Shown here one piece after another: positions 7,082 to 15,401 of a stretch of DNA of 64,000 bases. The stretch covers positions 1 through 64,000 of the forward strand of contig JBJMMD010000026.1 of assembly GCA_045804965.1 (NCBI GenBank). The letters are read 5' to 3'. The first letter of the stretch is position 1. Every line of letters starts with the position of its first letter. Source of the stretch: CAVTUU01 sp045804965 (lineage in GTDB: Bacteria > Chloroflexota > Chloroflexia > Thermomicrobiales > UBA6265). The position numbers and the translations under genes are program-made. The notes under the pieces were generated by a model that was not told where the DNA came from, searched no databases, and saw only the letters and a list, made by a program, of their open reading frames with translations.

Positions 7082-8751
7082 ACCCCTACCCCCTCTCTGG
7101 CTGCCTTCAGGCAACAGCGCACGCAGCGGTCCGTCTGCGCGTACGGCTGCGGCTCGCCACAGTCGGGGCAATAGCCGGGCGCTCCCGGTGTCGGTGTTTC
7201 CTCTTGTGTGTATGACGGGGGGTCCAAGTTTTCGGAAACGGTCTCGGCTTCGTCGTCAGCGACAATCGTGCGCAGCGCCGCATCACCGAGCTCGGTGAAA
7301 ACGTCGCGCCATTCTTCGTCAATGGTCCAGGTGTCCGCCTTGCCCGGCCCATGTTTCTCGACGTGCACAACTCGCAACGCCTGCAGGTCCTCGAGGGTGC
7401 GGCGGATCGTCGCCGATGAGAATTGCGTCATGCCAACAATCGTTGAAGTCGCGAGTTCGCCGGCGCCGGCGTCAACGACCGTCTGTTCGACGAGGGCCTT
7501 AATGACGCGGCGGCGCACGTCGGGGAGTGAATCGAGCGCAACACGGAGCACGTATCCAAGGTCTTCCGTGGTGACGTCGCCGCGGTCGTGAGCAAGGGCG
7601 ATTCCGCACGCGAGTCCACGCAACACCTTGGCGAAGCGAGTTGGTGCCTCAGGTTCCGGCGCGTATTCCAATTCACGGCGGAAGCCATCGCGAATGACGC
7701 CAGAACGGGCACGCGTGACGAAATCGGCGACGGTGGCAAGCATCTCCGTAACGTCCTGCGACACCTGCGGTGCCACGGAGCCACGGCTGGCGAGAAACCC
7801 ACGCATTGCGGCATCAAGGGCTTCGCGCATGGCCACTTCCCGGCCTGCCCCGGCAAGCGCCCGGAGCGCAAGGTTGCGCCGATTCGGCATCGCGAGACGC
7901 AGCATCACGAATCGCTCGCCAAGCACGGCGAGCGCGGAATGATGACGATCGATGATCGGAGTCACGCCAGCAATGAAGCCGAGGCGTCCCTCCCAATGCA
8001 ACTCTTTCCCTGTCCCCCAAACCATGTCGAAGCGACCGTCGTAGATTTCGCGCAGTTGCGCGAAGATCTCGCTCCGGTCATCGCCCTGCATCTCCAACAC
8101 AGTCGTGAGGTCTTTGACGATCAGCACTTCGTCTTTGAGCCGGGCCAAAAGCGAGGGATCATTGCCGGGCACATCGAGCCCTGAGGCAAATGTGCGCGGC
8201 GTGAGCTTTGAGAGCGGATACATGCCGCGCGCTCCGTAGAGCGACCGGAGGGGCTCGGTCTTGGTGCCGCCAGGCGGTGCGACGATCAGGAGCCAAACCT
8301 GCTCGCCATCGAGCCGATGGGCAAGGATGGCGCCCGTGAGGACTGGCAATAACGCGCGATCGACGAGCAGCAGGTGTTGCTGGAAGACCGCTTCAAGCTC
8401 GGCAAGCGTGTGAGGGACCGTTTCCGATTCATTGCCCCCCCCGCGATACACATTTTCTTGCGCTGAGGGCGGGGGACGGTGGCAAGCATCTTCAAGCGCA
8501 ATTAGGAGGTTTTCATCGACCGTCACGTGTTTGTCGGCGAGCGTTCGCACGACTTTCTGCCGGCTTCGTTCACTGGTCAGGTTGACCGTGTTGCGATAGA
8601 GGATCACAACACCATCGTCAACGCCTTGGCGAATCGTCAGCACGCCACGAATTTGGCCACGATCAAGGTGGGGACTGTGTATGTCAAAGTCTGCAACACC
8701 GTTCTTGACCGTCCAGCCGTGGGGAATGCGCAGCACCTCATAATCACCCAT
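7078..8751 (-). CDS. Element-encoded AAA+ ATPase, MCM/helicase-like, atypical P-loop
   Basis: The product is 557 residues. The ATPase core spans about residues 150-370. The P-loop reads APPGGTKTEPL, so Thr replaces the final Gly of a standard GK(T/S) loop. The Walker B position reads LIVKDLTTVLEM, and sensor/arginine-finger-like segments are WEGRLGFIAGVTPIID and LGERFVMLRL. A helical middle and a winged-helix-like segment (VGMTQFSSATIRRTLEDL) follow. The C-terminal zinc ribbon has YCPDCGEP and RCVRCC. From the family, this is a replication ATPase/helicase of mobile elements with lineage-specific motifs; I infer unwinding at the element's origin. It starts at the ATG at 8751, sharing one base with the stop of the primase-like gene (TGATG). 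Confidence 0.75.
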   Translation of the reverse strand: MGDYEVLRIPHGWTVKNGVADFDIHSPHLDRGQIRGVLTIRQGVDDGVVILYRNTVNLTSERSRQKVVRTLADKHVTVDENLLIALEDACHRPPPSAQENVYRGGGNESETVPHTLAELEAVFQQHLLLVDRALLPVLTGAILAHRLDGEQVWLLIVAPPGGTKTEPLRSLYGARGMYPLSKLTPRTFASGLDVPGNDPSLLARLKDEVLIVKDLTTVLEMQGDDRSEIFAQLREIYDGRFDMVWGTGKELHWEGRLGFIAGVTPIIDRHHSALAVLGERFVMLRLAMPNRRNLALRALAGAGREVAMREALDAAMRGFLASRGSVAPQVSQDVTEMLATVADFVTRARSGVIRDGFRRELEYAPEPEAPTRFAKVLRGLACGIALAHDRGDVTTEDLGYVLRVALDSLPDVRRRVIKALVEQTVVDAGAGELATSTIVGMTQFSSATIRRTLEDLQALRVVHVEKHGPGKADTWTIDEEWRDVFTELGDAALRTIVADDEAETVSENLDPPSYTQEETPTPGAPGYCPDCGEPQPYAQTDRCVRCCLKAAREGVGV

Positions 8752-9311
8752 CACGCCACCCGCACGCGGTGAACGGTTGGCATCTGACGGGGGGTGGAAT
8801 CTTTCGGAAACGGTATCCCCGTCTCGATACAGGCCAGGTGGAGCGCGCCGGGGAAGTCGCAACCGGCCGCCCACATCAGGAAATCGAAGACGTCGCCGCC
8901 AATGCCGCACCCAAAGCAGTAGAACGATTGGGAGTCGGGATAGACCGCGAGGCTACCGTCGGAGAGGCCGTCGTGAACCGGGCATTTACCGCGGTAGGTG
9001 CGGCCGGCCTTCCGGAGATTGGTGTACCGCTCGATCACGACACCGATGTCAACGCGCGCTTTCACGGCGTCCGCGCTGGGCCCACCATGCGCGCTCGGCG
9101 AGAGCTTGAGCGACTGCCGTCGCTGCAAGACCGCATCAATCGCTGCTTGTTGTTCGCGGAAGACCGCAGCCGTTCCGTCCGCGAAGTCGCACTCGTCGGG
9201 GTGCGCTGCGATATCGGCGAGATGGGCGGCAGTGATCTCTTTGGCGGCTAAGAGCGCGGCCATGGTGAGGTCACGGTACTGGCGCCGGAGTTCGGCACTC
9301 ACGTCGCTCAT
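8751..9311 (-). CDS. CHC2-type primase zinc-finger protein without catalytic domain
   Basis: The product is 186 residues. Residues 100-160 match the DnaG N-terminal CHC2 zinc-binding fold: a helix (IGVVIERYTNLRKAG), then KCPVHDG, LAVYPDSQSFYCFGCG and GGDVFDFLM, giving Cys-His-Cys-Cys ligands. There is no TOPRIM catalytic core. The protein probably recognises template DNA and partners another polymerase or the adjacent ATPase. Overlaps on both sides (ATGA with the upstream gene, TGATG with the ATPase) tie it into the operon. The N-terminal 90 residues are helical with no recognised domain. Confidence 0.85.
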   Translation of the reverse strand: MSDVSAELRRQYRDLTMAALLAAKEITAAHLADIAAHPDECDFADGTAAVFREQQAAIDAVLQRRQSLKLSPSAHGGPSADAVKARVDIGVVIERYTNLRKAGRTYRGKCPVHDGLSDGSLAVYPDSQSFYCFGCGIGGDVFDFLMWAAGCDFPGALHLACIETGIPFPKDSTPRQMPTVHRVRVA

Positions 9312-9523
9312 CGCGCAGCGCCTTCCCGCGCGGCGAGTTCGTCCTCGATCAGGACGACAAATTCGTGCGCAACCTCTTCGTAGTTGGGGTCGTTATTCGC
9401 GGCCGCGACGCGGCCTTGCGCGCCCCAGTAATGGCGTTCGTCCTTGAGTTCGTCGACGCTCAGCGTGCGAAGGCATCGCCGGTTGCGGTGGGTGGTCATA
9501 TCGATTACGATGCTGGTGTTCAT
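9308..9523 (-). CDS. Small mobile-element protein
   Basis: The product is 71 residues, acidic and helical (LSVDELKDERHYWGAQ, then EEVAHEFVVLIEDELAARE). AGGAG lies six bases before the ATG at 9523, and the stop overlaps the next start (ATGA). I recognise no family. It is the first gene of the coupled replication/zinc-ribbon operon, downstream of xis. Confidence 0.6.
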   Translation of the reverse strand: MNTSIVIDMTTHRNRRCLRTLSVDELKDERHYWGAQGRVAAANNDPNYEEVAHEFVVLIEDELAAREGAAR

Positions 9524-9572
9524 CACGTGCTCCTGAAGTCGCCGCCTGGATTGCCGCCCAGCGGCGAATTTG

Positions 9573-9803
9573 CTATGCGGCGGATTCGCCCGGCCGGCTG
9601 TGGCCGTCGCTTGCGCCGTCGCCGTTGCCCGCACGCAACCGATCGACAAATCGCGCGAGGTCCTGCGCCGGAATGCGCCGCGATCCATCGATCTTGACGG
9701 AGCCGAGCTTGCCACTCCCCATCAACTCGTAGACTTTGACGCGGCTTAGACCAAGCGCCGCGGCCGCCTCTGGAACCCGATAGAGCAGTTTGGCTTCAGC
9801 CAT
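9573..9803 (-). CDS. xis: Excisionase-type MerR-like HTH protein
   Basis: The product is 76 residues. The sequence LYRVPEAAAALGLSRVKVYELMGSGKLGSVKI...RRIPAQDLARFVDRL is the classic HTH_17 excisionase-family winged helix, complete from residue 6 to 58, with a short disordered tail. In integrative elements such proteins steer the integrase toward excision and often regulate early transcription. GAGAG lies just before the ATG at 9803. It is divergent from the HTH-integrase pair on the plus strand, so the 9804-9941 gap is likely the control region of the element. Confidence 0.88.
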   Translation of the reverse strand: MAEAKLLYRVPEAAAALGLSRVKVYELMGSGKLGSVKIDGSRRIPAQDLARFVDRLRAGNGDGASDGHSRPGESAA

Positions 9804-9848
9804 CTCTCACCTCAACGAACGCGCGGACACACTACAAATAACCACGTA

Positions 9849-9877
9849 TTGACATTTACAACCGTGAACGAGACAAT
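9849..9877 (+). promoter_or_regulatory. Sigma-70-type promoter for the HTH-integrase pair
   Basis: TTGACA at 9849-9854 and GACAAT at 9872-9877, separated by 17 bases, read toward the HTH and integrase genes. Downstream (9891-9930) the motif GGACA occurs three times and may be an operator. Confidence 0.55.
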
Positions 9878-9941
9878 TCAATAGACTAAGAGGACACATT
9901 CAGGACAAAACCGAAGACACTTCGGACAAATGGAGGCGGGA

Positions 9942-10625
9942 GTGGCAAGACCCCGGGCGCTCGACGAGGAGCAGGCTGCAGAAGTCCAACGACTCCGTCG
10001 TCTGGGCCTTGATGCCCAGGAAATCCGCTTCGAAATGCGCGACAAAGGCCTGATCCGGAACGATTCCCCGAGCCTCAAAACAATCCAGCGACGGGTGAAG
10101 CAAATTCCTCCCGTCAATGACGCGGACCCGTGGTCGTTTAGGGACGCCGATCCTGAGGAGGCGCGCCTTGTCTTGCCGGTACTCGAATATGTGTTTGCGC
10201 GAACAGATGGGCGGGTGTGGTTCAGCCGCGAGCTCGCATCGTGGATCTCACGCCTCAGGACCGCGGCGCCGGCAATCCCGCCGTGGATCGCATATGTCTT
10301 CGCGGGCGCCTATCAAGCCGCCGCTGCGCAGCAGTCCGACGCACAACTGCTCGAAACACGAGCGCTCGACTGGCTTTTGGCGAGCAGGGTGTGGGAGCGC
10401 GGGCCACTGAGACTCATCACCAACGAAAGCGGCTTTATCAATGCGGGAGGCCGCCTCGCGCTTGATGTCTACCTCGAATGCACATTGTGGTCGGTGACGC
10501 TGAAATCAGAACAAGAGCGGTTAGGTCCCGCCGATGTGGACGAAACGGACGGGGCGGACCCCGTGGAAAGCAAAGGCGAGCAAAAAACCGAAGAGGAGAA
10601 TCCCGATGACACGACGTCGCGGTAA
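9942..10625 (+). CDS. HTH protein upstream of the integrase
   Basis: The product is about 227 residues. Residues 5-60 look like a resolvase-type HTH (EEQAAEVQRLRRLGLDAQEI, then SLKTIQRRVKQIPP). The middle is Trp-rich and helical (WFSRELASWISRLR, WIAYVFAGAYQAAAA) and the tail is acidic. No family is recognised. I prefer the GTG at 9942, preceded by GGAGG at five bases, over an ATG at 9930. The 3' end overlaps the integrase start by 20 bases, so the two are probably co-expressed. It may be the element's regulator. Confidence 0.65.
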   Translation: MARPRALDEEQAAEVQRLRRLGLDAQEIRFEMRDKGLIRNDSPSLKTIQRRVKQIPPVNDADPWSFRDADPEEARLVLPVLEYVFARTDGRVWFSRELASWISRLRTAAPAIPPWIAYVFAGAYQAAAAQQSDAQLLETRALDWLLASRVWERGPLRLITNESGFINAGGRLALDVYLECTLWSVTLKSEQERLGPADVDETDGADPVESKGEQKTEEENPDDTTSR

Positions 10626-11736
10626 AGGCGAAGGTTCAATCACCCAACTCGCCGATGGGCGCTGGCAGGGGCGCGTCGACCTGGGGTATGTCAACGGCAA
10701 GCGCGTGCGCAAGGCGTTCTATGGCTCGACGCGTAAAGCCGTCCAAACCAAGCTCAATGCGGCCCTCGTCGACACAGATCGCGGCATCCCGCTTCCCAGC
10801 GAAAAGCTGACCGTAGCGCAATTCCTCGCGTCGTGGCTTGGCACCAAACGCTCGCAGCTTCGGCCGAAGACGCACGCGCTCTATGCGCAGATGGTCCGTG
10901 ATCACATCAACCCGGAACTCGGGCGCATCCCGATTGCGCGCCTGACCCCGCAAGACGTGCAACGCCTCATCGATCGCAAGCAGGCGACGAAACTCTCCGC
11001 GCGCACCGTGGCGCACATTCACGCGGTGCTACGTCATGCCCTCGCGCAAGCTGAGAAGTGGGATCTTGTCGCGCGGAACGTCGCTCGGCTAGTCCAGGCG
11101 CCGGCCGTCAAGCGCTCCGATGCGAGCGTATTCGCAATCGACGAAGTGCGCGCGTTGCTCGTCGAGGTTAAGACCGGGCGCCTTGAAGCGCTCTACGTCC
11201 TAGCGCTGAGTCTTGGACTGCGACAAGGGGAGTTGCTCGGGTTGCGCTGGCAGGACGTCGACGTCGACCTAGGCCGGATTCGGCTCGAAGTGCAAATGCA
11301 GCGGATCGGCGGGAAGTTGGTTTCATCTCCGCTCAAAACGGAGAAAAGTCGACGCCTCTTGATCCTGCCTGATAAGGCACTGCAAGCGCTGAAGGTGCAT
11401 CGAACTCGGCAGCTTGAGGAACGGCTGCGGCTCGGGCCGGCCTGGGAGGATCATGGCCTCGTCTTCACGACGGGACTCGGGCGTCCGATCGACGCACGCA
11501 ACCTCATTCGCCATTACACGCAGGCGCTCAAAGTCGCCGGCATTCCGTATCGAAACTTTCACACGCTGCGCCATACCGCGGCCTCGCTCTTGCTCGCACA
11601 TGGCGGCGATCTCTTCCGCGTGCAGCAGGTGCTCGGGCATTCGCAAATCGCGCTCACAGCCGATCTCTACGGGCACGCGCTGCCGGCGCTGCTCGAGGAC
11701 GTGGCTGAGCGCATGGACCGCGCTTTAGGCGGATAG
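10606..11736 (+). CDS. int: Tyrosine recombinase (integrase)
   Basis: The product is 376 residues. The N-terminal arm-binding domain (GSITQLADGRWQGRVDLGY) is followed by a SAM-like core-binding domain (about 65-150) and a catalytic domain with Arg in SLGLRQGELLGLRW, Lys in LKTEKSRR, HTLRHTAAS, LGHS and the Tyr nucleophile in LTADLYGHAL. All catalytic positions are present, so it is probably active. GAGGAG lies before the ATG at 10606. The gene points at tRNA-Lys with its stop 91 bases from the tRNA 3' end, the usual layout for an integrase that uses the tRNA as its attachment site. Confidence 0.96.
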   Translation: MTRRRGKGEGSITQLADGRWQGRVDLGYVNGKRVRKAFYGSTRKAVQTKLNAALVDTDRGIPLPSEKLTVAQFLASWLGTKRSQLRPKTHALYAQMVRDHINPELGRIPIARLTPQDVQRLIDRKQATKLSARTVAHIHAVLRHALAQAEKWDLVARNVARLVQAPAVKRSDASVFAIDEVRALLVEVKTGRLEALYVLALSLGLRQGELLGLRWQDVDVDLGRIRLEVQMQRIGGKLVSSPLKTEKSRRLLILPDKALQALKVHRTRQLEERLRLGPAWEDHGLVFTTGLGRPIDARNLIRHYTQALKVAGIPYRNFHTLRHTAASLLLAHGGDLFRVQQVLGHSQIALTADLYGHALPALLEDVAERMDRALGG

Positions 11737-11755
11737 GGCATCAGATAGGGCATCA
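11732..11755 (+). repeat. Tandem 12-bp repeat, likely integrase arm sites
   Basis: GATAGGGCATCA occurs twice head to tail without a mismatch, beginning in the last codons of int and lying 72 bases from the tRNA-Lys 3' end. Short tandem repeats in this position are typical arm-type binding sites of tyrosine integrases. Confidence 0.6.
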
Positions 11756-11761
11756 AACGCC

Positions 11762-11793
11762 AAGGCGCCGGTCGGAGATTCGACCGGCGCCTT
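11762..11793 (+). terminator. Intrinsic terminator of the integrase transcript
   Basis: A 13-bp GC-rich stem (AAGGCGCCGGTCG with its complement) and a six-base loop, followed by TTTGATTTC. Confidence 0.75.
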
Positions 11794-11826
11794 TGATTTC
11801 TCCCATAGCTACGGGCTTTTCCCTAG

Positions 11827-11899
<73 letters not shown>

Positions 11900-11943
11900 A
11901 TAACGCCGGATATTTTACCCAGTCGTCGACTATGTGTCAAAAA

Positions 11944-13437
11944 TTAATCCTCGATTCGCGGGAGATTTGGCCGCTCTTTAAACCAGCTGGCGGCCTGTTC
12001 GTAGGCGTGGGCGACGCGAAGAACGGTCTGCTCGTCGAACGATCTACCAAGCACTTGCAAACTCACGGGAAGCCCATCTGAGAACCCGCACGGCACCGCG
12101 ATGCCGGGAATCCCGGCCATATTGGCCGGAATCGTGAAGACATCGGCGAGATACATCTGATACGGATCGTCAGTGCGGGCGCCGATGGGAAAGGCGACAG
12201 TCGGAGAGGTCGGGGCGACGATCGCGTCGACCTGGGCGAAGGCCTCGTCGAAGTCGCGTTTGATTAGCGTCCGGACTTTTTGCGCCTTGACGTAATACGC
12301 GTCGTAATAGCCGCTGCTGAGGGCGTACGTGCCGAGCATGATGCGTCGCTTGACTTCAGGGCCGAATCCTTCGCCGCGCGTCCGCTCATACATTTCTCGG
12401 AGCGAGTTCGCCTCGACTGAGAGCCCGTACTTCACCCCGTCGAAGCGGGCGAGATTGGCGCTGGCCTCGGCGGGGGCGGTGATGTAGTAGGTTGGCAGCG
12501 CGTATTTCGTGTGGGGAAGGCTGACCGGGATCAGCTCCGCCCCGAGCGCTTCGAGTTGGTTGATGGCAGCGGCAACGGCAGACTCGACGCCTGGCTCCAT
12601 GCCTTCGACGGTGTATTCATTGGCGATGCCGATCTTGGTGCCTTTGAGATCGGTAGAAAGGCCCTCGCGGTAGTTCGGGACGGGCAACCGCGCGGAAGTG
12701 GAGTCAAGCGGATCGTGGCCGGCGATCGCTTCGAGCAGGATCGCGGCGTCTTCGACGGTACGGGCGAACGGACCGATCTGGTCGAGACTGCTGGCGAAGG
12801 CGATCAGTCCGTACCGGGAAACCCGTCCATACGTGGGTTTGAAACCGACGATGCCGCAGAACCCGGCGGGCTGGCGAATGCTGCCGCCGGTGTCGGAACC
12901 AAGCGAGACGATCGCCTCACCGGCGGCGACGGATGCAGAGGAGCCGCCGGAGCTGCCGCCGGGAACCCGAGTCACGTCCCACGGATTCTTGGTTGTGAAG
13001 TAGCCGGAGTTTTCGGTCGAGGAGCCCATCGCGAACTCGTCGGTGTTCAGCTTGCCGAGAAAAACCGCGCTCTGTTCACGCAGTTTGCGAACAACCGTCG
13101 CGTCATACGGCGACTTGTAGCCCGCCAAGATTTTCGAGGCTGCGGTCGTCGGCGCGTCGGTTGTACAGAGGATGTCCTTGAGTCCGGTGGGGATTCCAGT
13201 CAACGGGGAGGCTTCGCCGGCAGCGATACGAGCGTCGGCAGTTTTCGCCTGCTCCCGCGCGACATCCTGCATAACGGTGATGTAGCAGTTGAGGCGGTTA
13301 TCCACTGATTGAATGCGGGCAAGGTGCGCTTCGATCAGCTCGACCGCGGAGATTTCCTTGTCGTCGAGGCGTTGGCGTGCATCCGCTGCTGTGAGGTCCG
13401 TGAGTTCGGTGGACGTCCCGGAGCGGGTCGCGCTCAT
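11944..13437 (-). CDS. gatA: Asp/Glu-tRNA amidotransferase subunit A
   Basis: The product is 497 residues, the usual GatA length. It is the glutaminase subunit of GatCAB, which converts misacylated Glu-tRNA(Gln) or Asp-tRNA(Asn) to the amide form. The amidase signature is complete: catalytic Lys in FLGKLNTDEFAMGSS, the Ser-cisSer pair in GGSSGGSSASVAAG and SLGSDTGGSIRQPAGFCG. The start overlaps the gatC stop by four bases, so translation is coupled. gatB is not in this window. Confidence 0.96.
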   Translation of the reverse strand: MSATRSGTSTELTDLTAADARQRLDDKEISAVELIEAHLARIQSVDNRLNCYITVMQDVAREQAKTADARIAAGEASPLTGIPTGLKDILCTTDAPTTAASKILAGYKSPYDATVVRKLREQSAVFLGKLNTDEFAMGSSTENSGYFTTKNPWDVTRVPGGSSGGSSASVAAGEAIVSLGSDTGGSIRQPAGFCGIVGFKPTYGRVSRYGLIAFASSLDQIGPFARTVEDAAILLEAIAGHDPLDSTSARLPVPNYREGLSTDLKGTKIGIANEYTVEGMEPGVESAVAAAINQLEALGAELIPVSLPHTKYALPTYYITAPAEASANLARFDGVKYGLSVEANSLREMYERTRGEGFGPEVKRRIMLGTYALSSGYYDAYYVKAQKVRTLIKRDFDEAFAQVDAIVAPTSPTVAFPIGARTDDPYQMYLADVFTIPANMAGIPGIAVPCGFSDGLPVSLQVLGRSFDEQTVLRVAHAYEQAASWFKERPNLPRIED

Positions 13438-13742
13438 GACTCAATCTCGTCGCCGCTGGTCAGGACCGCATGGACTTCGATGAATCCGTCGGTTTTGCGA
13501 GGAGCATTTGCGAGCACGGCCTCTACGGGCAGCGAAGGGCGGATTTCGTCGTCGCGCATGACGTTCGTCAGGTCGATAACCTGGGCCGTGGGTGAAATCG
13601 CGGCAGTGTCAAGCTCGTCGAGGGCTGCGATATGGTCGAGGATCGACGAGAGTTGATCGCGCATTCGTTCGAGCTCTTCGGGCGAAAGGTGGAGCCGGGC
13701 AAGCTCGGCCACGTTCCTGACCTCATCAACTGTTAGTGCCAT
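13434..13742 (-). CDS. gatC: Asp/Glu-tRNA amidotransferase subunit C
   Basis: The product is 102 residues. The N-terminal helical GatC signature VRNVAELARLHLSPEELERM is followed by the belt region that wraps GatA and GatB. The ATG at 13742 (MALTVDEV) is the family-typical start and has GGGAG eight bases upstream. It is first in a two-gene operon with gatA. Confidence 0.93.
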   Translation of the reverse strand: MALTVDEVRNVAELARLHLSPEELERMRDQLSSILDHIAALDELDTAAISPTAQVIDLTNVMRDDEIRPSLPVEAVLANAPRKTDGFIEVHAVLTSGDEIES

Positions 13743-13976
13743 CTTGAAGACTCCCGAATGTTCGCCAGCGTATATCAATCGAGCGCCGAATTAGGCGAAA
13801 CTTGAGTCTAGCATAGGCGCTGCCGGGCACTAGAACGAAGCATGGCCGTGATGCACGGCAGTGTGCTTCGTGCGGGCGGTCATGGTATATATTGCCTCTA
13901 CGCGGTACCGATCTAGGGCTTGTTGAACGGGCTGACCTCCGGGCTGCCGCGGTCGATTCATGTCCAAGAAGCGTCA

Positions 13977-15401
13977 ATGAAGCGCACCATTTACCCCAGC
14001 GCGAAGCGAGTGCAACGTCCTGGGGGCAGGTCTGGCCTTGGGCGAAATCGACTTGTGATTTGGGTGTCGGCGTTTGTGCTCACTTGTGTCGTGTTATCGT
14101 CATGCGCCGACGATACTAGCGATCGCCGCTTCGCCAACGAGACGCCGCTGACGGCCGATGCATCGTTGTTTACGCCGACCGCGACGCTCGCCCCGTCCTC
14201 GATCACGGCCGCGGCTGGACCGGTCATCCTCTCGCCGGAAGCGCTGATCGTTTCCCGTGGCGCTCCCGCGCATTTCTACGTTCGATCAGGAAACAGTCTG
14301 CTCGCCTTTTCCGCCGATGGGGCGTCGCGGAAAACAGTCTGGAAAGGCAAGGAGGGCGAGCTGCTCGGAGTTACCAGCTCGCCAAATGGCGATCGCGCCG
14401 CGATCCTGACCCGCACTAAAGATCGCTATGACGTTGTCGTCGTCGATAGTTCCGGCAAAAAGCTCAAAACATTCAACGACGTTCATCACGTGCTGGAGCC
14501 GGGGACGCCGACACCAGTGTCCGGCGCGGGCCGCGATCTCATCGATTGGTCGCCGCAGGGGAATCAATTGCTTGCGGCATTCGCCAGCGGCGGAATCATC
14601 CGGCTCCCGTTGGACGGCGATCCGGCGGTCGTGCTCGGAAGGGCGAAGGCCCCCGGGCCACTTGACGTGCAATGGTCACCCGCGGGCGATGCGATCGCCT
14701 ACGTCGGTCGCGTCGACTCGGCATCCGTAGCTCGCCTCTTCGCCGTGAATGTGAACGGACAAGGCAACGAACCGGTCGAGCTTTACCCGAAAGACACTGC
14801 AACAACTTCATCGGTTGTGGAGGCGAAGTGGCTGCCGAATGCCTCCGCGATTTTGTTCACCAGAACCTCTCCGGAGGACGAGCTTCCGAAGGGCGGTGAT
14901 CTGTTCGGAGTGCCGGCGAAAGGAGGCGGCGCCACCCTCGTCGCCAGTTCAGCCCGCGCGGCCCCGGTAGCTGCCATTGAGCATGTGATCGCTTCTCCGA
15001 ATGGTCGGTCGATCGCTTATACGGTCGTCGTGCCCGGACCTGACCAACCGGAATTCCACAGTCTATGGGTTCAGCAACTGGGCACGAATCGGGCGACGAG
15101 GATCTCGACGCCGCCAGATGAAACGATCACTGAAGTCTGGTTCGTATCGAATGGGATTGCCTACCGCACCGCTCCGAGTTCGCCGAAGAAGGGCGAGGAG
15201 GATTCGCTTGGCGTCTATATCGTGGGGCCGGATCAGACGAGGCGACAGGTTTACGCGACTGGCTCGCTCGTGCCGGGCACGCCGGAGGCATCGCCAGTCG
15301 CGTCTCCTGTAGGTCAGACGCCGAACCCGGCTATACCAACTCAGCAACCGATAAGCTCAACGCCGACCCAAGTCCCCCCGACATCGACGCCGCAGGGTTA
15401 G
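13977..15401 (+). CDS. Beta-propeller lipoprotein (TolB-like repeats)
   Basis: The product is 474 residues. A basic N-terminus and a hydrophobic stretch (LVIWVSAFVLTCVVLSSC) end in a lipobox (L-S-S-C), so the mature protein should be membrane-anchored outside the cell. The body has repeated W-S-P-x-G/N-x blade motifs (DWSPQGNQLLAAF, QWSPAGDAIAYVG, IASPNGRSIAYTV) typical of TolB/WD40-like propellers. The tail is Pro/Thr-rich. Function unknown; possibly a binding scaffold. Its stop codon overlaps the dnaX stop on the opposite strand. Confidence 0.75.
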   Translation: MKRTIYPSAKRVQRPGGRSGLGRNRLVIWVSAFVLTCVVLSSCADDTSDRRFANETPLTADASLFTPTATLAPSSITAAAGPVILSPEALIVSRGAPAHFYVRSGNSLLAFSADGASRKTVWKGKEGELLGVTSSPNGDRAAILTRTKDRYDVVVVDSSGKKLKTFNDVHHVLEPGTPTPVSGAGRDLIDWSPQGNQLLAAFASGGIIRLPLDGDPAVVLGRAKAPGPLDVQWSPAGDAIAYVGRVDSASVARLFAVNVNGQGNEPVELYPKDTATTSSVVEAKWLPNASAILFTRTSPEDELPKGGDLFGVPAKGGGATLVASSARAAPVAAIEHVIASPNGRSIAYTVVVPGPDQPEFHSLWVQQLGTNRATRISTPPDETITEVWFVSNGIAYRTAPSSPKKGEEDSLGVYIVGPDQTRRQVYATGSLVPGTPEASPVASPVGQTPNPAIPTQQPISSTPTQVPPTSTPQG

